Positions 1 through 4,952 of a stretch of DNA of 8,758 nt are shown piece after piece (position 1 is the stretch's first letter; each line of letters starts with the position of its first letter). Under the pieces are notes generated by a model. It made no database searches and was not told the origin of the DNA. It was given only the letters and a program-made list of their open reading frames with translations. The stretch is taken from positions 1 to 8,758 of the forward strand of contig DBZV01000195.1 of the NCBI GenBank assembly GCA_002311865.1. The letters are read 5' to 3'. This stretch comes from Dehalococcoidia bacterium UBA1151 (GTDB lineage: Bacteria; Chloroflexota; Dehalococcoidia; Lucifugimonadales; Lucifugimonadaceae). The translations under genes and the position numbers were made by a program.

Positions 1-12
1 GAGGAAAGGTTT

Positions 13-30
13 CCTGAGCCTGTCGAAGGG
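13..30. repeat. Fragment of a common intergenic repeat
   Basis: The 18 bases CCTGAGCCTGTCGAAGGG match the core of a short repeat (reverse complement CCCTTCGACAGGCTCAGG) found between genes in many unrelated bacteria. Only this core is visible. It is flanked by a short inverted pair, AAGGT at 6-10 and ACCTT at 32-36. It lies 47 bases before the first gene, so it may be the edge of a larger element that begins outside the window. Recognition is from memory of the repeat, not from a search. Confidence 0.45.
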
Positions 31-77
31 CACCTTCAACTCAACTCATCAACACACCAACCACAGAGGAAAATCAG

Positions 78-1091
78 TTGGCACAAATCAAAGGACTCTT
101 CATCACCGCCAGCGGCGGAATATCGGAAGTCAAAGAGGCATGGGATTCCCTGGGCGGTGAACTTATCGTCCTTGAAGAGCCCGACGAAGGCCAGATCATC
201 GAGGCCGTAAAAGACGTCGATGTGGCAATGAGCCTGGGCGCGGCGCCATCCCGTGCGATATTCGAAGCGATGGACCGCTGCCAGGGATGGGTCGGGTTTG
301 GTCACGGGTACGATGGCGTTGATCTTGATGCGGCGGTCGAAAACGGCATCATTCTCACCAACACGGCGTCGTTCGGTACCGATGAGGTATCGAACCAGGC
401 CATGATGCACCTCCTGGTCTGCGCAAGAAAGTTTGTGTTGCACGATAAGTTGGTCAAAAGCGGAGTGTGGACGCGTGAGCATCTCGCGCCAATGGGGCAC
501 CTGCCACACCAGACCATCGGCATCATCGGTACCGGCAACATTGGCCGCGCCGTGGGCCGGAAAGCGAAAGCCTTCGGGTTGCGGGTGGTGGCCTATGATC
601 CCTACATAAGTTCATGGGACACCAAAGAGATCGGCTTTGAACCAGCCAGCAGCATTAACGAGGTGTGCGAACAGGCCGATTACCTGACACTGCACACCAT
701 GCTCACCGAAGAGACTTTCCACATGATCGGTGACCAGCAGTTCAAGATCATGAAACCAACGGCGTACCTGATCAACGTGAGCCGAGGAAAGTGCGTTGAT
801 GAAGCGGCGCTGATTCGAGCGCTCAACGACGGTGAAATCGCAGGCGCGGGGCTGGACACGTTCGAGCAAGAGCCGACCCCCGCCGACAACCCTCTATTGA
901 AGATGGACAACGTGTCTGTGACCTCCCATTACGCCAGCTACTCAGAGGTCGCATTCACCCGCAGAATCACGCAATTGGGTGAGGAAGGCGTCCGAATTGC
1001 ACTCGGTCAGTGGCCCATGTCATTGATTAACCCGGCCGTTCAGGCCACAATTCCGGCACGCGATCCGGCGCGGGCATGGGGCACGTTCTAA
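78..1091 (+). CDS. D-2-hydroxyacid dehydrogenase (NAD-dependent), copy 1
   Basis: This 337-residue protein belongs to the D-isomer-specific 2-hydroxyacid dehydrogenases, which interconvert 2-oxoacids and D-2-hydroxyacids with NAD(P)H in the cytoplasm. The Rossmann nucleotide-binding motif GTGNIG is at residues 151-156, followed by the acidic D174 in YDPY that usually favours NAD. The catalytic triad is present as R236 (NVSRGK), E265 (FEQEP) and H284. The split catalytic domain occupies roughly residues 1-115 and 295-337. There is no ACT domain, so it is not a full-length SerA; substrate cannot be told from sequence. The start is TTG at 78, supported by AGAGGA at 65-70 with a 7-base spacer and by a plausible N-terminus (MAQIKGLFITAS). 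Oddity: the residue before the catalytic histidine is Ser283 where the family nearly always has Pro. It lies 64 bases before a paralogue. Confidence 0.93.
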   Translation: MAQIKGLFITASGGISEVKEAWDSLGGELIVLEEPDEGQIIEAVKDVDVAMSLGAAPSRAIFEAMDRCQGWVGFGHGYDGVDLDAAVENGIILTNTASFGTDEVSNQAMMHLLVCARKFVLHDKLVKSGVWTREHLAPMGHLPHQTIGIIGTGNIGRAVGRKAKAFGLRVVAYDPYISSWDTKEIGFEPASSINEVCEQADYLTLHTMLTEETFHMIGDQQFKIMKPTAYLINVSRGKCVDEAALIRALNDGEIAGAGLDTFEQEPTPADNPLLKMDNVSVTSHYASYSEVAFTRRITQLGEEGVRIALGQWPMSLINPAVQATIPARDPARAWGTF

Positions 1092-1155
1092 ATACGCACT
1101 CCAAACAGATGTCGAGAAACTTAAGTTATATCTATCGGAAGCAACGGAGATCCAA

Positions 1156-2175
1156 ATGGCTCAATTCAAGGTACTGGTGCTTGGCTCAGAAGATGACCCG
1201 CTGGAGGCAGAGCGCGCAGAACTGGCCGATATCGATTGCGAAATCGTGCAGGCAAAGCCCACCAGCGAAGGCGAGGCAATGGAGCTGGTTCGAGACGCTG
1301 ACGCAATTCTGATGCGAGGGCCATGGGGCACCGAGCAGGTGATCAACGCCACCCAGAACTGCCAGGTGCTCTCCGTCTACTCGCACGGCTTCAACCACAT
1401 CGACTCCGAAGCCTGCACCGAAAAGGGCATTATCGTCACCAACGGCGCCGGAATGTGCTTTGAGGAAGTCTCAGACCAGGCATGTGCCTACATCATGTCG
1501 CTCTATCGCCACATCGTCCCCGCCAACATCTCGGTGAAGGCCGGCGACTGGCGAGGAGAGAATGTCATCCTCCCAATGAAGCCACTCGATGAGTCCACCA
1601 TAGGCATCATCGGCTTCGGCAACATCGGAAAAGCCATCGCCCGCAAGATGAGCAGCTGGCGCCCCGAAACGCTCGTCTACGACCCCTACGTAGGGCCCTG
1701 GGTATTCAAGGAGTACGGCGTCGAGCAGGTCTTCGACCTCAAAGACATCTTCTCCCGGTCGGACTACGTCGTCACTATCCTTCCGCTCAACAATGAGACC
1801 TACCACATGATCGGCAAAGAGCACTTCGACGTAATGAAGTCGACGGCCTACTTCATAAACGTGTGCCGCGGCGCCATCGTCCGTGAGACTGAGCTGATCG
1901 ACGCCCTCAACGCGGGCAAGATGCGCGGCGCTGGCCTCGATGTCTTCGAGCAGGAGCCGGTCGACCCCAATAATCCGCTGCTCAAGATGGATAACGTAGT
2001 CGTCTCACCCCACCTAGCCGGTGGATCAACTCGGTCTGGAGCGCTTGCCCCGCACCGAGCAGCCGCCCAGGTAGCTGCCGTCCTCAGGGGCCAGTGGCCA
2101 ATGGCAGGGCAGAACCCCGAAGTCCGCGCCAACATAGACCTCCGAAAGAACGCCACAGCGGTCGCTCCTAACTAA
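1156..2175 (+). CDS. D-2-hydroxyacid dehydrogenase (NAD-dependent), copy 2
   Basis: This 339-residue paralogue of the preceding gene belongs to the same family. It carries GFGNIG at residues 153-158, D176 in YDPY, catalytic R238 (NVCRGA), E267 (FEQEP) and H286 in the standard context SPHLAGG. The two proteins share short identical blocks such as NPLLKMDNV, GAGLD, FEQEP and GQWPM but differ widely elsewhere, so this is an old duplication. The ATG at 1156 has GGAGA at 1146-1150 with a 5-base spacer. Both proteins begin MAQ(I/F)K, which also supports the start. Lack of an ACT regulatory domain argues against the classical serine-pathway enzyme; a glyoxylate/hydroxypyruvate-reductase or phosphonate/sugar-acid role is possible but unproven. 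It is likely co-transcribed with copy 1. A strong hairpin follows its stop after about 30 bases. Confidence 0.94.
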   Translation: MAQFKVLVLGSEDDPLEAERAELADIDCEIVQAKPTSEGEAMELVRDADAILMRGPWGTEQVINATQNCQVLSVYSHGFNHIDSEACTEKGIIVTNGAGMCFEEVSDQACAYIMSLYRHIVPANISVKAGDWRGENVILPMKPLDESTIGIIGFGNIGKAIARKMSSWRPETLVYDPYVGPWVFKEYGVEQVFDLKDIFSRSDYVVTILPLNNETYHMIGKEHFDVMKSTAYFINVCRGAIVRETELIDALNAGKMRGAGLDVFEQEPVDPNNPLLKMDNVVVSPHLAGGSTRSGALAPHRAAAQVAAVLRGQWPMAGQNPEVRANIDLRKNATAVAPN

Positions 2176-2207
2176 ATGCCATACGCGCCCGGCGCTCCCA
2201 ATATGTC

Positions 2208-2236
2208 ATCCCGGATCGCCTGCCGGCGTCCGGGAT
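2208..2236. repeat. GTCATCCC-type palindromic repeat, copy 1 (possible terminator)
   Basis: ATCCCGGA (2208-2215) pairs with TCCGGGAT (2229-2236). Inside it CGCC (2217-2220) pairs with GGCG (2225-2228), giving about 12 base pairs with a single-base bulge and a TGCC loop. It begins 33 bases after the stop of the second dehydrogenase, so it could stop or protect that transcript, but no T-run follows. The block GTCATCCC (2205-2212) recurs at 8652-8659 in another hairpin, which is why it is called a repeat. Confidence 0.6.
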
Positions 2237-2289
2237 CGCATCTTGGAAGTGCACCACTGTGATTCACGGCCGGAATTAATGAATGAGGC

Positions 2290-2340
2290 GGGGACAGGCT
2301 TCAAACTTGCCCCTCCTCCCGTCCGATGCAAAATCAACCT
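2290..2340. repeat. GGGGCAGG palindromic repeat, copy 1 (degenerate)
   Basis: GGGG-A-CAGG (2290-2298) pairs with CTTGCCCC (2306-2313) around the 7-base loop CTTCAAA, with one bulge and one G-T pair. The 11-base core CAGGCTTCAAA (2295-2305) is identical at 8532-8542. The following about 25 bases (GTCC, then GCAAAATCAACC-like sequence) also resemble the flank of the 8528 copy, so the repeat unit is about 50 bases. The second hairpin seen in other copies is not formed here. Confidence 0.6.
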
Positions 2341-2484
2341 CATTACCGCTCTTTCATGACATTTCTTCAACTTCATGTCATATCGGCGTAATCCTTTGGG
2401 CCCATACCATTGCTCTAACTATCACGTTAGACCCACACCGGTCTGAATGAATACGAGTTCGTCAACCACAGGAAATTTCTCGCT
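2341..2484. promoter_or_regulatory. Upstream region of the lipoprotein gene, with two dyads
   Basis: Two short dyads lie between the repeats and the lipoprotein gene. ATGACA (2356-2361) faces TGTCAT (2376-2381) across 14 bases. TCTAAC (2414-2419) faces GTTAGA (2426-2431) across TATCAC, an 18-base symmetric site. Such dyads are typical of operators, but short ones also arise by chance. I see no convincing -35/-10 pair. A Shine-Dalgarno-like AGGAAA is at 2470-2475. Confidence 0.25.
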
Positions 2485-3042
2485 TTGCCAGGCAAATACA
2501 TCGCTCATAAATCAAGTTGGAAGCGCATCGCCCTCCCGGGCGTAGTTGGGCTCACCGCGAGCCCTCGCATGCAGTGGTGGAGGCGATGACGAATCCCCAA
2601 CCGCAGTCCCCGCAGCCCCAACGGCAGCTCCCGCGGCAACGCCTACTACAGTTCCCGCGCCCGTAGCTACACCGCGGCTCCCACACCCACCGCGATAGCA
2701 ACAGCGGTGCCGCCAACAGCAACATCCATTCCACCCACCGCCACGCCAACAAACACCCCCGTCCCAACGCCAACCCAGAGCGCTTTCGAAGCAATATTCC
2801 TGGCCTTCAGCGCCCCTGAATTCTTCGATGATTTCGTAGAGGTACCCACCTACACCATCGTCGGCATAACCCGGGTAGACGCATTTGTCACCATCAACGA
2901 CACCATCGTTGATATCGACGAGAACGGACAGTTCTCGCTGGACGGAACCCTCGAAGAGGGCATCAACGTCTATGAGGTCGTCTCCTCAGTCTCAGATACC
3001 GAACAACTCAACGAAGTCCTGACCCTGATCTACGCTCCATAG
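2485..3042 (+). pseudogene. Frameshifted secreted lipoprotein with Thr/Pro linker and Ig-like domain
   Basis: The parts of a lipoprotein lie in two alternating reading frames. From TTG at 2485 (AGGAAA at 2470-2475, 9-base spacer) one frame gives a basic n-region and hydrophobic stretch ending WKRIALPGVVGLTAS near 2562. That frame then meets TGA at 2587. From 2561 the next frame gives ALACSGGGDDESPTAVP and an Ala/Thr/Pro linker up to about 2674, then meets TAG at 2696. From about 2674 the first frame resumes with AAPTPTAIATAVPP and continues to 3042. One extra base near 2557-2563 and one missing base near 2669-2677 would explain this and leave about 185 residues. The Cys after ALA is the likely lipid-anchor site. 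It may be a decayed gene or assembly errors. It sits 13 bases before the DUF5666-like gene, so both probably share a transcript. Confidence 0.65.
2707..3042 (+). CDS. Uninterrupted C-terminal part: Thr/Pro linker plus Ig-like domain
   Basis: This is the part of the preceding gene that reads without interruption, 111 residues from a GTG at 2707. That GTG lacks a ribosome binding site, so it is unlikely to be a true start. Residues 1-24 are a Thr/Pro linker (TATPTNTPVPTPT). Residues 48-111 resemble small bacterial Ig-like domains of the glucodextranase-B type. The pattern is IVGITRVDAFVTINDTIVDI, then DENGQFSLDGTLEEGIN, then a last strand LTLIYAP. This fold usually binds sugars or spaces out surface proteins. 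No catalytic residues are recognisable. The domain suggests an extracytoplasmic protein. Confidence 0.6.
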   Translation: MPPTATSIPPTATPTNTPVPTPTQSAFEAIFLAFSAPEFFDDFVEVPTYTIVGITRVDAFVTINDTIVDIDENGQFSLDGTLEEGINVYEVVSSVSDTEQLNEVLTLIYAP

Positions 3043-3055
3043 GCGGCATTCCGGA

Positions 3056-4372
3056 ATGAAAATGACATTGACCACGCACAAAAACACAATGCACCTGATT
3101 GCCGCCATCGTCTCCGTCGTGATCCTGATCGGCACGGCATCTGGCGCGCTCGCCCTGGCCAATAACGGCGCGTCCCCGGCCGACGCTGAAGTCCCTCCCG
3201 GTCAACTCAACCACAAAGGAATCTCGGGAATCGTCAGCAGCGTTGGAACGGGCTCTCTTGACGTAGCCACCCGCCACGGAATTGTCACTGTCAACGTAGA
3301 CGGCGGGACAGAGATCAGGGGGCAGGGCAAAACGCCGCTCTCCTTCTCAGATATCTCAGTCGATGATCGAGTATCTATCCAGCTAAACCGCTCGCCAAAA
3401 GCATCGGAATCCGAAGAGCCAGGCGACACCGGTGGAGACGGCGGAACATCCACCTCAACCGATGGTGGCACATCTACATCAACCGACGCTGGCACATCGA
3501 CCTCTACCGACTCCGGCACCGGCGACTCTGGCACGTCCACCTCAACCGACACCGGATCAGGCGGTGACTCAGGAACGTCCACATCTACAGACACAGGCAC
3601 CGGCGACTCAGGAACGTCCACGTCAACAGATAGTGGAACATCTACCTCCACAGACAGCAGGACATCAACGTCCACGGACAGCGGTACGTCAACGTCTACC
3701 GCAACCAGCACCCTGGAAACCGAAGAAGAGGCCCTTCAGAAGGTAAAGGGCCGACTCAAATTTGAAAACCTGACCAACATTCGAACGGTGACCGCCGTTC
3801 GCATCAGGGTCGTACAGAACAAGGCCAAAACCGAACACGTCCGCGCCGTCGTAACCGGTAAAGGCGGTGGAAAGTTCCAACTCATCTGCGGCTCGACAAA
3901 TAGCTCGGGTACAGGCGATGGGACAACCGATACCTCTGGCACATCCACAGACGGAACGCTCGATGAACAGGATGTCGATGGCGTTGGTGATGTCGATGCC
4001 GAAGTTGGCGAGGAGATTATCCTGATCGCCGACTCCGACGAAGAGACTGGCGATGGCGGCTGCCCGACCAAGGTCAGAGGTGGACAGAACTCCAAGTCCA
4101 TTGACGAAAGGCTTGCCAGACTCGCAGACAAAATCGCTGAGCGCGACGCCAAGTTGGCCGAGAGACTTGCTGACAAGGCCGAGCGCGGCAAGAAGGACCG
4201 CGAAGATCGCACCGACAAGACCACCGGCAAGGCGAATAAAGAGACCAAAGGCAAAGTTGACAACGCCCGCGGCAAGGGTAGTTCCGGCGGAGGTGGCGGC
4301 TCTGACAAGGGTGGAGGCTCTGATAAGGGTGGAGGCAGGGACAAGGGCGGCGGCGGCAAGAAGGACAAGTAG
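3056..4372 (+). CDS. Exported DUF5666-like protein with TSTSTD spacer and Gly/Lys/Asp tail
   Basis: The protein has 438 residues. A signal peptide covers residues 1-35 (hydrophobic core about 14-30, likely cut after ALA at 33-35). Residues 53-110 resemble the DUF5666 beta-barrel: GIVSSVGTGSLDVATRHGIV, then a TEIRG strand and SFSDISVDDRVSI. Residues 131-216 hold nine TSTST(D/A) units. Residues 225-325 look like a second, diverged DUF5666-type module (VTAVRIRVV, HVRAVVTGKGGGKFQLI, EEIILIADSDEE), interrupted by an acidic Ser/Thr/Asp-rich insert. The only two cysteines, C278 and C336, flank that insert and could form a disulfide. Residues 348-385 are a charged amphipathic helix, and 386-438 a Lys/Gly/Asp tail with SDKGGG repeats. 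ATG 3062 (codon 3) is an alternative start, six bases after a weak GGA; the ATG at 3056 has no separate site. Role unknown; a surface or envelope-linked protein is inferred. Confidence 0.85.
   Translation: MKMTLTTHKNTMHLIAAIVSVVILIGTASGALALANNGASPADAEVPPGQLNHKGISGIVSSVGTGSLDVATRHGIVTVNVDGGTEIRGQGKTPLSFSDISVDDRVSIQLNRSPKASESEEPGDTGGDGGTSTSTDGGTSTSTDAGTSTSTDSGTGDSGTSTSTDTGSGGDSGTSTSTDTGTGDSGTSTSTDSGTSTSTDSRTSTSTDSGTSTSTATSTLETEEEALQKVKGRLKFENLTNIRTVTAVRIRVVQNKAKTEHVRAVVTGKGGGKFQLICGSTNSSGTGDGTTDTSGTSTDGTLDEQDVDGVGDVDAEVGEEIILIADSDEETGDGGCPTKVRGGQNSKSIDERLARLADKIAERDAKLAERLADKAERGKKDREDRTDKTTGKANKETKGKVDNARGKGSSGGGGGSDKGGGSDKGGGRDKGGGGKKDK
3446..3703 (+). repeat. Nine-unit TSTSTD-encoding repeat in the DUF5666-like gene
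   Basis: Nine in-frame units encode TSTSTD (the last one TSTSTA) starting at residues 131, 139, 147, 160, 174, 187, 195, 203 and 211. Spacings are 8, 8, 13, 14, 13, 8, 8 and 8 residues. The linkers are built from GG, AG, SG or TGDSG. No two units have the same 18-base sequence, because Thr and Ser codons vary freely. The segment should form a flexible hydrophilic, possibly O-glycosylated spacer between the two beta modules. Confidence 0.85.
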
Positions 4373-4399
4373 CCAACCTGGATCTAATCGATCACATGC

Positions 4400-4423
4400 C
4401 GGTCTGCGCAATCATGCGGACCG
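4400..4423. terminator. Hairpin between convergent genes
   Basis: CGGTCTGC (4400-4407) pairs with GCGGACCG (4416-4423), 8 base pairs with one G-U, around GCAATCAT. It lies 28 bases after the DUF5666-like gene and between that gene and the convergent small minus-strand genes, where a shared terminator is expected. Only a weak T-rich tail (ATCTTCGTT) follows, so the call is tentative. The rest of 4424-4556 shows nothing recognisable. Confidence 0.35.
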
Positions 4424-4556
4424 CCATCTTCGTTAACGCCCTACACTGACCCGCATCGAATCGTGGATATCTCCGCTTTGGACTCCAACTTTGGCGCCGC
4501 AAGCCCGCTGCCTTGGCCGCAGTAGTGTTCGCGGTCAAGTGATCGCAGTTAAAGGT

Positions 4557-4706
4557 TTATTCAGACTTCGCGAGCATCGCAAAACCCACGTCAGCACCGA
4601 ACACGAGTCCTATCGCGATACCAAGACCAACATTGCCCACCACAACGCCAATAATCAGGCCAGCCGCCGCGAAAAAGCCGATCTTGCGAGTCTTTTCTTC
4701 CGTCAT
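4557..4706 (-). CDS. Small glycine-zipper membrane protein
   Basis: This 49-residue protein begins MTEEKTRKIGFF. A charged cytoplasmic-type N-terminus is followed by an almost continuous hydrophobic stretch (residues 9-44). Two glycine zippers stand in it, G16xxxG20xxxG24 and G29xxxG33xxxG37, with a short polar hinge at N25 and an acidic D39. Glycine zippers pack membrane helices tightly, so a one- or two-helix oligomer in the inner membrane is likely; function is unknown. The start is well supported: on the minus strand TGAGGAGG sits just before the ATG with a 5-base gap. The same reading frame is open further upstream, but that longer form would lack the ribosome site and overlap the neighbouring gene. 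The stop of the upstream small gene (4717-4719) is part of this Shine-Dalgarno, implying translational coupling. Confidence 0.75.
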   Translation of the reverse strand: MTEEKTRKIGFFAAAGLIIGVVVGNVGLGIAIGLVFGADVGFAMLAKSE

Positions 4707-4716
4707 GCGATCCTCC

Positions 4717-4863
4717 TCAGAACCGACTTGTTGTTTTTCCCAATCCAGCCCCAGGGGCCGTTCCAACACTCGATCCAATGCCCACGCCAATCGCGACATT
4801 GCCCAACGCCACTCCCAGATCAGTACTGACGCCAATCCCAGGCGCAACACCCGCGCCAACCAT
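4717..4863 (-). CDS. Second small glycine-zipper protein, possibly with a lost start
   Basis: From ATG at 4863 this frame gives 48 residues: MVGAGVAPGIGVSTDLGVAL and on to KTTSRF. It has zippers at G17xxxG21 and an unbroken G26xxxG30xxxG34xxxG38xxxG42. It aligns with its downstream neighbour around GNV..G..IG...G, so the two are paralogues. The frame stays open upstream to codon ATT at 4905, adding ISDDQVPKKRANPG. That looks like the natural polar N-terminus (expected MSDDQ...), with ATG changed to ATT, and no other NTG start lies between it and a TGA. The internal ATG has no clear ribosome site. The gene is either started at the rare ATT or 4863, or is a recent pseudogene. Its TGA (4719-4717) overlaps the next gene's Shine-Dalgarno. 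Confidence 0.55.
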   Translation of the reverse strand: MVGAGVAPGIGVSTDLGVALGNVAIGVGIGSSVGTAPGAGLGKTTSRF

Positions 4864-4911
4864 GCCTGGATTCGCTCTTTTCTTCGGTACCTGATCATCG
4901 GAAATCGTGAG

Positions 4912-4917
4912 AGTATA
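4912..4917 (-). promoter_or_regulatory. Candidate -10 box for the small minus-strand genes
   Basis: On the minus strand TATACT ends six bases before the ATT codon at 4905, and there is no Shine-Dalgarno in between. This is the geometry of a leaderless transcript whose first base is the start codon. It fits the idea that ATT was once ATG. There is no -35 at a normal distance: TTGACG is only 7 bases upstream of the -10. Confidence 0.3.
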
Positions 4918-4952
4918 CGTGCGCCGTCAACACCACCTCTGGACACGCCCAC

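Noticed and set aside
3446..3703. Direct repeats as a possible CRISPR or minisatellite array
   Set aside because: The repeat is in frame and conserved in peptide, not DNA; there are no unique spacers of constant length and no identical repeat units.
3202..3711. Minus-strand frame with VDVDVPESP-like repeats
   Set aside because: It is the mirror of the TSTSTD-coding repeat on the plus strand, which has a signal peptide and recognisable modules; the repeat pattern simply keeps the other strand open.
3689..4411. Long minus-strand frames (240 and 210 residues) opposite the DUF5666-like gene
   Set aside because: They overlap each other and the plus-strand gene. Their Ser/Pro/Leu-rich content is expected from the complement of Gly/Asp/Lys-rich codons.
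4491..4829. Plus-strand frame of 112 residues
   Set aside because: It is antisense to the two small glycine-zipper genes, has no ribosome site, and its composition is that of a shadow frame.
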